Positions 10,286 to 19,341 of a stretch of DNA of 64,000 nt are shown here, one piece after another. The notes under the pieces are model-generated. The model saw nothing but the letters and a program-made list of their open reading frames with translations. It was not told the DNA's origin and ran no database searches. Every line of letters starts with the position of its first letter. Position 1 is the first letter of the stretch. This stretch comes from an uncultured beta proteobacterium (GTDB lineage Bacteria; Pseudomonadota; Gammaproteobacteria; Burkholderiales; SG8-41), in NCBI GenBank assembly GCA_903889565.1, contig CAISYC010000059.1:1-64000 (forward strand), in the 5' to 3' direction. The position numbers were made by a program, and so were the translations under genes.

Positions 10286-11314
10286 TTATTCAGCCCGCGC
10301 ACCGGACAGTGCGACGACGCGGGCCCATTTCACAATTTCCGCCTTGATGAACTTCGTAAATTCCTCCGCAGTGCTGGCGACGACTTCGACGCCCTGTGCG
10401 GTCATGCGCTCGCGCACTTCCGGCAGCTGCAGCGCTTTGACGATATCGGTGTTGAGCTTGCGCACGATCGCCGGCGGTGTTTTTGCCGCGACCACCACGC
10501 CGTACCAGGCGCCGCCGTCGAAGCCCGGCACGCCGGATTCGGCGATGGTCGGCAGTTCCGGCGCCAGGCTCGAACGTTTTGCGCTTGAAATGCCGAGCGC
10601 GCGCAATCTGCCGTTGCGGATGTTCGGCAGCCCGGTGGCGGGCACCACGAACATCAATTGTACCTGCCCGCCGATCAGTTCGGTGATGGCGGGGCCGGCG
10701 CCGTTGTACGGGATATGCGTCATGTTGACGCCGGCCATGTGCTTGAAGAGCTCGGTGACCAGATGCGTCGAGCCGCCGTTGCCCGACGACGCGTAATTGA
10801 GTTTGCCCGGCTGCGCCTTCATGTAGGCGATGAGTTCCGGTACCGTTTTTGCCGGCACCGCAGGATTGGCGACGAGAATGAACGGCGTCGAGCCGATCTG
10901 CGTGACGGGCGCGAAATCGCGCTCGGGATCGTAGCCGAGTTTTTTGTACAGACTCGGCGCCATCGTATTGGCGATGTTGAACTGGAACACCGTGTAACCG
11001 TCGGGCGCGGCGCGTGCGGTGGTTTCGGCGGCGATGTTGCCGCCGGCGCCGGGGCGGTTGTCGATCACCACCTGTTGGCCCCAGGCTTCGCCGAGTTTGG
11101 CACCAAGCAGGCGGCCGACGATGTCGTTGCCGCCGCCGGGCGCAAACGGAATGATGAAACGCACGGGTTTGGCGGGGTAGGGGGTATCGGCAGCCTGTGC
11201 CGGCGCAACGGCACCAGTCGCGAACAGTCCGCACAGCATCGTCATTCCCGCGCAGGCGGGAATCCAGACTGGACCCCCGCCTGCGCGGGGGTTACGAAAT
11301 CGCGTGTTGGTCAC
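10286..11314 (-). CDS. Bug/TctC substrate-binding protein with repeat-invaded leader
   Basis: A 342-residue binding protein with YPAKPVRFIIPFAPGG, VIDNRPGAGGN and PDGYT. The GTG at 11312-11314 overlaps the upstream prpD stop (GTGA), which argues for coupled translation from this start. Residues about 6-25 are encoded by the palindromic repeat at 11244-11292, so the leader is abnormal: polar, Pro/Gly-rich residues precede a short hydrophobic stretch (MLCGLFATGAVAPAQA). Translation could instead begin at Met24 or Met26, giving a short but plausible signal peptide. Export efficiency is uncertain. The mature domain looks intact. Confidence 0.85.
   Translation of the reverse strand: MTNTRFRNPRAGGGPVWIPACAGMTMLCGLFATGAVAPAQAADTPYPAKPVRFIIPFAPGGGNDIVGRLLGAKLGEAWGQQVVIDNRPGAGGNIAAETTARAAPDGYTVFQFNIANTMAPSLYKKLGYDPERDFAPVTQIGSTPFILVANPAVPAKTVPELIAYMKAQPGKLNYASSGNGGSTHLVTELFKHMAGVNMTHIPYNGAGPAITELIGGQVQLMFVVPATGLPNIRNGRLRALGISSAKRSSLAPELPTIAESGVPGFDGGAWYGVVVAAKTPPAIVRKLNTDIVKALQLPEVRERMTAQGVEVVASTAEEFTKFIKAEIVKWARVVALSGARAE
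11244..11292. repeat. Double-hairpin REP-like palindrome inside a coding region
   Basis: Two hairpins of 8-bp stem and 4-nt loop (11244-11263 and 11273-11292) separated by a 9-nt palindromic spacer (CCAGACTGG). The arms match the widespread ATTCCCGC/GCGGGAAT dispersed repeat. It lies within the 5' end of the TctC gene at 10286-11314 and keeps its frame open. Confidence 0.8.
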
Positions 11315-12747
11315 AGCGCCAGCAGATCCATGAACTCGTTGACCGGGGTGGCTTCGAGTTTTTTCTGGTCGGTCATCAGGGCATACACGGCATCGAGCTG
11401 TTTTTTCGCGTAACGGCGCGCCAGATTGCCGTGGATTTTTTTCTCCAGCAGCGGCACGCCTTCGCGGCGCCGGCGCGGGTCGCCAACGGAGAATTCGATT
11501 TCGATGCGCGGCGTTTTCGTGCCGTCGCGGAAGAATACCTGCACCGCGTTGCCGTTGCCGTGGCGCGCTTCGTAGTCGTCGGTGAAATGCTTGTTCTCGC
11601 GGACGACCATTTTTTTGCGCAGCGCGTCGATGCGCGGGGCAGCGGCGTGCGCGTCTTCATAGGATTCGGTCGTGATGTCGCCGTCGATCAGCGCCACTGC
11701 CACCACATACTGCAGGCAATGGTCGCGCGCCGCGAAGTTGGGCAGCGGACCTTCGACGCTGATCATGCGGATGGCGTGCGAATGGGTTTCGATGACGACG
11801 CGGTCGATCTGGTCGATTTTGTTTTTCAGCAGCGGATGCAGGCGCATCGCGCATTCGGCGGCGGTCTGCGAATGGCGCTGCGCCGGTACCGAGATCTTGA
11901 ACTGGATGTCGCTGATGACGCGGCATTTATAGGGCGTGCGCACCTCGAGCGAGCCTTTCGGATAAAGCACATCGTAGAAGCCCCAGGTCTTGGCGGTGAG
12001 CGCGGTCGGATAACCCATCTCGCCGCGCATGGTGAGCGTGGCGAGCCAGGTCGCGCGCGCGGTGGCGTCGGCCGCCGCCCACGATTTGCGCGGGCCGGAG
12101 TTGGGCATCATGCGGTAGATATTGAGCGGGTGGCCGTCGACGAAGGCATTCGACAGCGCATTGGTCACATCCTCGACCGTGCCGCCGAGCAACTGCGTGA
12201 CCACGGCGGTCGAGGCGATCTTCACCAGTATCGTTGAATCGAGCGCGGTGGCCGGGCGGTCGAAGTGATTGCTCTCGGCGAGTACGCCCTGGATTTCGTA
12301 GGCCTTGATCATGGCCGTCATGACGTCGCGCATTTTGAGCGGCGCCTTGCCGGCGGCGAGTTGCCGGCGCGACAGGTGATCGGCGACGGCGAGAATGCCG
12401 CCGAGATTGTCGGACGGATGTCCGCCCGCCCACCAGGTATCGCTGAAATCGAGCCAGCGTATCAGGCAGGAGATGTCGAAGGCGGCCTTGATCGGATCAA
12501 GCGCATACGATGTGCCGGGTACCTTTGCGCCATGCGGTACCACGGTGTCGGGCACGATCGGCCCAAGCAGTTTGGTGCAATCGGGCGAACCCAGGGCTTC
12601 GAGTGCGCAACCGAGCGCGTCGATCAGGCAGTAGCGCGCGTGGGTATAGGCACGGGTGTCACCGACCTTGTTGCCGCAGGTGTATTTGGCGATCGCGACC
12701 AGTTCTTGGTCGGGTGCGGGGCGTGCTGATGCGGGTAAAGCGCTCAT
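11311..12747 (-). CDS. prpD: PrpD-like 2-methylcitrate dehydratase
   Basis: A 478-residue protein, the closest of the four MmgE/PrpD members here to true PrpD. It has the conserved IRWLDFSDTWWAGGHPSDNL block, then GGILAVADHLSRR and an ESNHFDR segment, and its length is near that of enterobacterial PrpD (about 483). PrpD dehydrates 2-methylcitrate in the propionate-degrading methylcitrate cycle. However, no prpB, prpC or acnD lies nearby. Its partner is instead a TctC gene overlapping its stop by 4 nt, so a related tricarboxylate substrate is possible. A palindromic repeat precedes the gene. Confidence 0.8.
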   Translation of the reverse strand: MSALPASARPAPDQELVAIAKYTCGNKVGDTRAYTHARYCLIDALGCALEALGSPDCTKLLGPIVPDTVVPHGAKVPGTSYALDPIKAAFDISCLIRWLDFSDTWWAGGHPSDNLGGILAVADHLSRRQLAAGKAPLKMRDVMTAMIKAYEIQGVLAESNHFDRPATALDSTILVKIASTAVVTQLLGGTVEDVTNALSNAFVDGHPLNIYRMMPNSGPRKSWAAADATARATWLATLTMRGEMGYPTALTAKTWGFYDVLYPKGSLEVRTPYKCRVISDIQFKISVPAQRHSQTAAECAMRLHPLLKNKIDQIDRVVIETHSHAIRMISVEGPLPNFAARDHCLQYVVAVALIDGDITTESYEDAHAAAPRIDALRKKMVVRENKHFTDDYEARHGNGNAVQVFFRDGTKTPRIEIEFSVGDPRRRREGVPLLEKKIHGNLARRYAKKQLDAVYALMTDQKKLEATPVNEFMDLLAL

Positions 12748-12766
12748 GGTTCAATTCCAAAAAATC

Positions 12767-12862
12767 CAGCCGCAGAGGACACATAGATCACAGAGGTAAA
12801 GCAAAAACAACAACCCGCCGGTTTACGGGTTTTCTCTGTGCCTTCTGTGATAGCTGTGGCTG
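12767..12862. repeat. Imperfect long inverted repeat between prpD and TctC
   Basis: Left arm 12767-12796 and right arm 12833-12862 are imperfect reverse complements rich in CAGAGGACACA/TCTGTG. They enclose a small CCCG/CGGG hairpin. Similar GAGGACACAGAG palindromes are dispersed in betaproteobacterial genomes. It could act as a transcript boundary between the two gene pairs. Confidence 0.6.
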
Positions 12863-12874
12863 CCTTGTTTGTTT

Positions 12875-13855
12875 TCAATCCAGCTTCGCGCCGGAATCCT
12901 TGATGACTTTGGTCCACTTCTTCAATTCGGCGGCAATGAAGGCGGAAAATTCCGCCGGCGTGCTGATCGCGGGATCGGCACCCATGACCAGTATGCGTTC
13001 GCGCGTGTCGGGCGACTGGATGATTTTCGCGATGGCGGCGTGCAGTTTTTCGATGATTGCAGGCGCAGTGCCGGCGGGCGCCATCACGCCGTTCCAGATG
13101 CCGGCTTCGAAGCCAGGCAGTCCCGATTCGGCGGCGGTGGGAATGTCGGGTGCGAGTGCGGAACGCTGTTTGGTCGCGATCGCCACGGCGCGCAGGCGGC
13201 CGGCTTTTATGTGCGGCAGGATCGAGGTTGCGCTCGGATACATCATCTGCACCTGGCCGCTCGACAGATCGGTGATCGCCTGCGAAGTGCTTTTGTACGG
13301 AATGTGCACGATGGTGATGCCGTTCATCGAATTGAACAGCGCGCCGGCGAGATGTCCCGGCGAACCGTTGCCCTGCGAGGCGTACGACAATTCGCCCGGG
13401 CGCGCCTTCGCCAGCGCGGCGAGCGCCTTCACCGTTTTCGCAGGCAGCGCCGCCGTCACGGCGATGATGATGGGCGTCGAACTGGTCTGCGCAATCGGCG
13501 CGAAGTCGCGGATCGGGTCGAACGGCATTTTCGAATACATGCCGGGGTTGATCGAATGGCCGCTGGCGATAAAGCCGAGGGTGTAGCCGTCGGGCGCGGC
13601 CTTGGCCAGCAGTTCGGTGCCGATGACACCGTTGGCGCCGGCGCGGTTGTCGATGATGATCTGCTGCGCGAACATCTCGCCGAGTTTCTGCGCGACCACG
13701 CGCGCGAGCAGGTCGGCGTTGCCGCCGGCCGCATAGGGCACGATCATGCGGACGGGTTTATCCGGATAGTTCTGTGCGTTTGCGCCGGCGCAGACGGCAA
13801 ACAGTGCGGCGGCAGTCGACAGCCGCCGCATAGCCGACGCGCGCGTCTGGATCAC
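12875..13855 (-). CDS. Bug/TctC substrate-binding protein
   Basis: A 326-residue binding protein: signal peptide ending near GANA, then YPDKPVRMIVPYAAGGNADLLAR, IDNRAGANG and PDGYT. The GTG start at 13855 overlaps the TGA of the FAD enzyme gene (GTGA), showing coupled translation. An ATG at 13831 (Met9) would give a tidier signal peptide and is the alternative. The APGG motif reads AAGG. Pairing with a TcuA-like dehydrogenase suggests a tricarboxylate such as tricarballylate as ligand, by inference. Confidence 0.9.
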   Translation of the reverse strand: MIQTRASAMRRLSTAAALFAVCAGANAQNYPDKPVRMIVPYAAGGNADLLARVVAQKLGEMFAQQIIIDNRAGANGVIGTELLAKAAPDGYTLGFIASGHSINPGMYSKMPFDPIRDFAPIAQTSSTPIIIAVTAALPAKTVKALAALAKARPGELSYASQGNGSPGHLAGALFNSMNGITIVHIPYKSTSQAITDLSSGQVQMMYPSATSILPHIKAGRLRAVAIATKQRSALAPDIPTAAESGLPGFEAGIWNGVMAPAGTAPAIIEKLHAAIAKIIQSPDTRERILVMGADPAISTPAEFSAFIAAELKKWTKVIKDSGAKLD

Positions 13856-15336
13856 GCTTTCGCGCCGAGCGCTGCACCGCGCCCCGCAATTTTTCCGAAT
13901 ACCGCGCCGGAGACGAGACCGGCGCCGCTCGGATAGCTGAAGTAAAACAGACCGCCGACCATTTCACCGGCCGCATAGAGACCGGGGATTTTGTGGAAGT
14001 TCACGTTCAGCACCTGACCGGTTTCGCGGTCGATGCGCAAGCCGCCGAAGGTGAAGGTGATGCCGCAGGTCGTTGCATAGGCGTCGAATGGCGGTGTGTC
14101 GAGCACCTGCGCCCAGTTCGATTTCGGCGGCTCGATGCCTTCGGTGCACTTGCCATCCTTGATGATGTGATCGAAGGGTACGTCTTTTTTCACCGCCGCA
14201 TTGTATTCGCGCACGGTCTTCAAGAAGCCCTGCGGATTCACACCTTCCATTTTCTCGGCCAGTTCTTCGAGCGTGTTGGCGGAAAACTTGGTCATGAACT
14301 TGATGCGGTATTCAGAGCGCAGCAGCTTGCTGACCTTGGCGTCGAACACCTGATAGGCGAACTGGCCGGGCTGCTTCAGCACTTCGCCGCCGTACTTGGC
14401 GTAGGTAAAAGAGTGGAAGTCCCAGCCTTCATCGACAAAGCGTTTGCCGTCGGCATTGATCAGGAGACCGAAGATGTAGGAGTGCTTTTGAAACTGGTCG
14501 CCGACGTTGATGTCGCCGAATTCCGGCGCGTAGCGGTCCCAGCCGGTGGCATGGCAACCCGACCAGTTGCCGTACGGGCAGGCGCCGACATCGAGTGCCA
14601 TCTTGATGCCATCGCCGACGTTGTACTTGGTGCCGCGCACTTTCGCCAGTTCCCAGCCCGGGCCGAGGTAGCGCGCGCGCATTTCCGGATTCGCTTCGAA
14701 GCCGCCGCAGCCGAGCACCACCGATTTCGCTTTGAGTTCTTCGAGCTTGCCGTCGCACTGCACGCGCACGCCGGAGACGCGGATGCCGTCGAATATGAGC
14801 GAGATCGCGCGCGCGCCGTAACGCACTTCGATGCCGGCTTTCTTCGCCGCCGCATCGAGATACTGCACGAGGCCGGCGCCGCCGCCCGAAACCTCGATCG
14901 GCAGGCGGCCGAAGAACTTGCGCTTGCCGTTGACCATGCCCGACTGGCGGCCGTAGTTCGGCACGAAGCGCGCACCCTTGCTGCGCAGCCACGCCATGGT
15001 ATCGAGACTGTCGTTGACCAGCGTTTCCGACAGATCGGGATCGGTACGGTAGCTGGTCAGACGATAAATATCTTCGAGATATTCCTCGCGGGTGTTGGTG
15101 CCGAAATCGCTGGTGGCGATTTCCTCGTCGGTCAGATCGGTGACGCGTTTGAGGTCATCGACCGTTTCGTAGGCGAAGCGCATGACGCCGCCGGCGAAGC
15201 GGCTGTTGCCGCCGGATTCCTCTTCGGTGGCGGCTTCGAGAACAAGTACTTTGGCGCCGTTGTCGGTCGCCGAGAGGGCGGCACACAGGGCAGCATTGCC
15301 CTTGCCGACCACGATCACGTCGTATTGGCTGGTCAT
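13852..15336 (-). CDS. FAD-dependent dehydrogenase, TcuA/fumarate-reductase flavoprotein family
   Basis: A 494-residue flavoprotein. The N-terminal dinucleotide-binding motif VVGKGNAALCAAL, ESGGNSRFAGG after the first strands, and the C-terminal FGGLRIDRETGQV and GLYAAGEMVGG blocks are typical of the FAD_binding_2 family. TcuA (tricarballylate dehydrogenase) is the closest member I recognise; 3-ketosteroid dehydrogenases and fumarate reductases are alternatives. It is cytosolic, with no signal peptide. The ATG at 15336 was chosen because homology begins there. It heads a minus-strand unit with the TctC gene at 12875-13855. Confidence 0.82.
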   Translation of the reverse strand: MTSQYDVIVVGKGNAALCAALSATDNGAKVLVLEAATEEESGGNSRFAGGVMRFAYETVDDLKRVTDLTDEEIATSDFGTNTREEYLEDIYRLTSYRTDPDLSETLVNDSLDTMAWLRSKGARFVPNYGRQSGMVNGKRKFFGRLPIEVSGGGAGLVQYLDAAAKKAGIEVRYGARAISLIFDGIRVSGVRVQCDGKLEELKAKSVVLGCGGFEANPEMRARYLGPGWELAKVRGTKYNVGDGIKMALDVGACPYGNWSGCHATGWDRYAPEFGDINVGDQFQKHSYIFGLLINADGKRFVDEGWDFHSFTYAKYGGEVLKQPGQFAYQVFDAKVSKLLRSEYRIKFMTKFSANTLEELAEKMEGVNPQGFLKTVREYNAAVKKDVPFDHIIKDGKCTEGIEPPKSNWAQVLDTPPFDAYATTCGITFTFGGLRIDRETGQVLNVNFHKIPGLYAAGEMVGGLFYFSYPSGAGLVSGAVFGKIAGRGAALGAKA

Positions 15337-15445
15337 TTGATTGCATCTTAAAACGAAGGGGAGGCCGCACTTTACACGCCGAGATTGAGTTTGGAAAGCG
15401 CGTGCCGCACAATCGCCGCAAACAGCTTGCTCCGGGGGAGAAACA

Positions 15446-16645
15446 ATGATCCGCACATCACGCGTTTTGACCATGGCGGTTGCGCTTTTCTGCGCGGCCG
15501 GTATCGCGCCGGCGGCGCTGGCGCAGGCGTATCCGGCGAAACCGCTGCGATTGATCGTCGGCTTTCCGGCCGGCGGCCCGATCGACATTGTCGCGCGACT
15601 GCTCGCGGTGAAAATGTCCGAGGTGTTCGCCCAGCAGGTGGTGGTGGACAACCGCGCCGGCGCCAACGGCATGATCGGCACCGAGCTCGTTGCCAAATCG
15701 GCGCCCGACGGCTACACCATGATTCTTGCCAGTACCGGCATTGCCATCAATCCGAATCTGTATCCGAAAATGCCGTACGACGCGCTGCGCGATCTGACGC
15801 CGGTGACGTTAATTACCGCGACGCCGGAACTGTTCGTCGTGCACCCTTCGGTGCCGGCGCAATCGATGCGCGAAATGATCGCGCTGGCGAAGGCGCGGCC
15901 GGGCCAGATCAGCATCGCTTCGACCGGCAGCGGCGGCCTGCCGCATCTGGCACTCGAAATGTTGAAGACCGCGGCGAAAATCGACGTAATTCACATTCCG
16001 TACAAAGGCGCTGCGCCGGCGATTGCCGATCTGCTCGGCGGACAGATCAGCGGCATGTTTGCCGACCTGCCGGTGCTGCAGCCGCAGATACTCACCGGCA
16101 AGCTGCGCGCGCTGGCGGTAGCAAGTCCGGCGCGCTCGCCGCTGCTTCCTGAGGTGCCGACGCTGCGCGAGCAGGGTCAGCCGATCGATGCTATCAACTG
16201 GTACGGCATCGTTGTCGCCGCCAAAACGCCGCCGGAGGTCGTCGCGCGCCTGCGCGAAGGCCTGCACAAATCGCTCAATGACTTCGATCTCGGGGAAAAA
16301 CTGGTCAGCCGCGGCGCCGATCCGATCCCCGGCAGCGGCGAGCAGTTTGCGGCCTTCCTCAGGGACGAAATTGCCAAGTGGGGCCGCATCGTCAGGGAGT
16401 CCGGCGCGCGCGCCGACTGCGTCCGCGGCGCCCCGCCGCGCGCGCCGGCCGGCATGCCCGGCGCATTCAAGTCGTGGCCACGGCCCGCCGTTAATGAAAC
16501 GGTAGCGGCTGTTTATTGCGAACGGGTCGGGGGGAGCGTGTGCCCGGCGGCGCGGGTTCGCAGCATTCGAGCCCGTTCGCACCTCTATCCAGGCCCGAAA
16601 CCATGCCGAAAAACGCAGCGCGATCAGATGACGCCGGGCAACTGA
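15446..16645 (+). CDS. Bug/TctC substrate-binding protein with C-terminal readthrough extension
   Basis: A 399-residue protein. Residues 1-324 form a normal Bug protein: signal peptide to about residue 26, YPAKPLRLIVGFPAGGPIDIVAR, VDNRAGANG, PDGYT, ending at ESGARAD like its relatives. After Asp324 the frame continues for 75 Arg/Pro-rich residues with no family similarity and runs 43 nt into the next gene. The codon after Asp324 is TGC, one base from TGA, so the native stop was probably lost. The start has a strong GGGGGAGA Shine-Dalgarno. It is divergent from the FAD dehydrogenase gene. Confidence 0.87.
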   Translation: MIRTSRVLTMAVALFCAAGIAPAALAQAYPAKPLRLIVGFPAGGPIDIVARLLAVKMSEVFAQQVVVDNRAGANGMIGTELVAKSAPDGYTMILASTGIAINPNLYPKMPYDALRDLTPVTLITATPELFVVHPSVPAQSMREMIALAKARPGQISIASTGSGGLPHLALEMLKTAAKIDVIHIPYKGAAPAIADLLGGQISGMFADLPVLQPQILTGKLRALAVASPARSPLLPEVPTLREQGQPIDAINWYGIVVAAKTPPEVVARLREGLHKSLNDFDLGEKLVSRGADPIPGSGEQFAAFLRDEIAKWGRIVRESGARADCVRGAPPRAPAGMPGAFKSWPRPAVNETVAAVYCERVGGSVCPAARVRSIRARSHLYPGPKPCRKTQRDQMTPGN

Positions 16646-19335
16646 CCCCGGCGGCGGCCCGCGCCGGCGCAATGGGCGGGCGGCTGGCGCGCCTTGCCTG
16701 CGTGCAGACGGCGATCGTCGCCGTTGCCGGCGCTTTGATTTTCGGTCTCTGGTTCGCCACCGTCCTGCATGTCGAATCCGACCGCGAGGAAATCATCGCC
16801 GGCGTGGTGCGCCAGAACGCCAGCCTCGCCAGCGCGTTTGAACGGCATGTCGCCAACGCCATCAAGGGCGCCGACCGCACGCTGCGCCTGGTGCGGCAGG
16901 AATACGATGCCCAGGGCAGGCGCATCGATCTGGCGGCATTCATCGCGCACGATTTTGTCGATAGCGAATCGCTGCTCAATGTGATGATTCTCGACGAACG
17001 CGGCGAATTGGTGGCGAGCCGTGTGGCGACCGCCGCTGCGGCGTTTGCCGACCGCGGCTACTTCATGCATCACCTGCAGAACGCCGGGGACGAGCTATTC
17101 ATCGGCAAGCCCGAGGTCGATCCGGTCGCTCGCCACTGGGTCATCCCGATGACGCGGCGTCTGAATAAATCCGACGGCGGCTTCGGCGGCGTGGTGATGC
17201 TCGCATTCAATCCCGACCAACTGGTCAATTTCTACGAGAGCGGCGACCTCGGCCGCGGCGGCATGGTCGATCTGGTTGGCTTCGACGGCGTCAGCCGCAT
17301 GCGCCAGTCCGGTCGCGAAAAAACCTTCGGTTCCGCATGGTCGGCCGGCGCGTTGTCACAGATGGTCGCGCAGGGTTCCGGCCATTTTGCCGGCGGCGGC
17401 GCGGGTGATGCGGTCGATCGTTTCGTCAGCTACCGGCGTCTTACACCCTATTCGCTGCTGGTCGCAGTCGGCATCGCGCAGGACGAGGTGCTGGCGCCGT
17501 TGCGGCGCGACGCCAACGGCTATTACCTGATCGCCGCCATTGTCACGCTGGTCATGGTCCTGTTTACCAAAGTGCTGATGTCCGCGGTGAGCAGCGACAA
17601 ACATGGCGTGGAAGCGCTGGTGCGCAGCGAGGCGCGCTATCGCGCGGCCTTCAGCCAGGCTGCCGTGGGCATTGCGCAAACCTCGCTCGATGGCCGTTTT
17701 CTCGAGGTCAATCAGGCGCTGTGCAACATGGTCGGCTTTGACGCGCGCGAAATGCTCGAGCGCTCGGTGCAGGATCTGCTGCATCCGGACGACACGCAGG
17801 GCAGCATCGATCATTTGGTCCGTTTGCTGGCCGGCAAGGAGAACCAGAAGCCGGTCGCCAGCCGTTACCGGCACAAGGACGGCAGTGCGATCTGGCTGGA
17901 AGTTGCAAGCGCGCTGGTGCGCGATGCCGACGACGCCCCCGATTATTTCGTGCACATGATCGAGTGCATCACGGAACGCAAACGACTGCAGGACAATCTC
18001 GAACATCTGGCTCGCCACGACAGCCTCACCCAACTGCCCAACCGCTCGCTGTTCTATAACCGCCTGCAGCACGCGCTGGGCCAGGCGCGCCGGCGCAACT
18101 GGCTGACCGGCGTCATGTTCATCGACCTCGACCGCTTCAAGGCGGTCAACGACACGCTCGGGCACGCCGTCGGCGACCAGCTGCTGCAGCAAGTGGCGGT
18201 GCGGCTGATGCGCTGCGTGCGCGCCGACGATACTGTCGGGCGCCTCGGCGGGGACGAGTTCGCGGTGGTACTGTCGGAACTGTCGCAGGAAAACAGCGCC
18301 GCGCTGGTCGCGCAAAAAATTCTCGACGCGCTCGGCCAGCCGTTCCAACTCGAGAAACACGAGGTTTTCGTCACCGTCAGCATCGGCATCGCCACCTGCG
18401 GGGCCGGTGAATGCGACGTCGATTCGATGATCAGCAATGCCGATGCGGCGATGTACGACGCGAAGAAACTCGGTCGCAACAATTACCAGTTCTATGCCGT
18501 GACCATGAGCGAGCGCGCGATGGAAAAACTGCTGCTCGAAAAGGAATTGCGCTACGCGCTGGCGCGCAACGAGATGCTGCTTAATTTTCAGCCCAAGGTG
18601 AGTTTGAAGAGCGGCGAGATCACCGGCTTCGAGGCGTTGTTGCGCTGGCACCGCACCGGTGGCGAGATTGTCTCTCCTGCGTTGTTCATCCCGGTGGTCG
18701 AAGACTGCGGCCTGATCGAGGAGATCGGCGAATGGGTATTGCGCGGCGCCTGCGCGCAGATTGTGGCCTGGCAGAAAGCCGGGCTGCAGCCGGTGCCGGT
18801 GGCGGTCAACCTTTCGCCAAAGCAGTTCCAGCGCAACGATATCGCCGACACCATCCGGCGCGCCTTGCACGATTACGCGATCGATCCGGCCCTGCTTGAG
18901 CTTGAAATCACCGAAAGCGCGGCGATGGACGACGCCGAGGGCGCGATTGCGGCGCTGGCGAATCTGAAGGCGCTGGGCGTGCGCATTTCGATCGACGATT
19001 TCGGCACCGGTTACTCGAGCCTGAGCTATCTGACGCGCTTCCCGATCGATTGCCTGAAAATCGACCGCTCGTTCGTCATCAACCTGCCCGACAGCGAGGA
19101 CGGCGCCTCGATCGCGCGCGCCGTCATCAACATGGCGCAGTCGCTGCGCCTGAAGGTGGTTGCCGAAGGGGTGGAAACGGCGGCGCAACTGGAATTTCTC
19201 GCCGCCAACTACTGCGACGACATCCAGGGCTATTACTGTTCGCGGCCGCTGCCCGCCGCGCAGGCGACCGAACTGCTGACTACGCGGCGGCGCCTGTTGC
19301 CGCGGCCGCAGCTGGTGAGCGCGGTCGCGGCCTGA
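16603..19335 (+). CDS. Membrane sensor PAS-GGDEF-EAL protein
   Basis: A 910-residue protein. A transmembrane helix (about 29-50) leads to a periplasmic Cache-like sensor region (with NVMILDERGELVAS and FIGKPEVDP), a second helix near residues 305-325, a PAS domain (RYRAAFSQAAVGIAQ), a GGDEF domain with intact GGDEF (549-553) and an EAL domain with intact EAL (Glu677), DDFGTG and AEGVET. Both cyclase and phosphodiesterase sites look complete. The ATG at 16603 was preferred to an in-frame ATG at 16516 because the upstream stretch overlaps the extension of the TctC gene. No partner gene is evident. Confidence 0.93.
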   Translation: MPKNAARSDDAGQLTPAAARAGAMGGRLARLACVQTAIVAVAGALIFGLWFATVLHVESDREEIIAGVVRQNASLASAFERHVANAIKGADRTLRLVRQEYDAQGRRIDLAAFIAHDFVDSESLLNVMILDERGELVASRVATAAAAFADRGYFMHHLQNAGDELFIGKPEVDPVARHWVIPMTRRLNKSDGGFGGVVMLAFNPDQLVNFYESGDLGRGGMVDLVGFDGVSRMRQSGREKTFGSAWSAGALSQMVAQGSGHFAGGGAGDAVDRFVSYRRLTPYSLLVAVGIAQDEVLAPLRRDANGYYLIAAIVTLVMVLFTKVLMSAVSSDKHGVEALVRSEARYRAAFSQAAVGIAQTSLDGRFLEVNQALCNMVGFDAREMLERSVQDLLHPDDTQGSIDHLVRLLAGKENQKPVASRYRHKDGSAIWLEVASALVRDADDAPDYFVHMIECITERKRLQDNLEHLARHDSLTQLPNRSLFYNRLQHALGQARRRNWLTGVMFIDLDRFKAVNDTLGHAVGDQLLQQVAVRLMRCVRADDTVGRLGGDEFAVVLSELSQENSAALVAQKILDALGQPFQLEKHEVFVTVSIGIATCGAGECDVDSMISNADAAMYDAKKLGRNNYQFYAVTMSERAMEKLLLEKELRYALARNEMLLNFQPKVSLKSGEITGFEALLRWHRTGGEIVSPALFIPVVEDCGLIEEIGEWVLRGACAQIVAWQKAGLQPVPVAVNLSPKQFQRNDIADTIRRALHDYAIDPALLELEITESAAMDDAEGAIAALANLKALGVRISIDDFGTGYSSLSYLTRFPIDCLKIDRSFVINLPDSEDGASIARAVINMAQSLRLKVVAEGVETAAQLEFLAANYCDDIQGYYCSRPLPAAQATELLTTRRRLLPRPQLVSAVAA

Positions 19336-19341
19336 GTCGGC

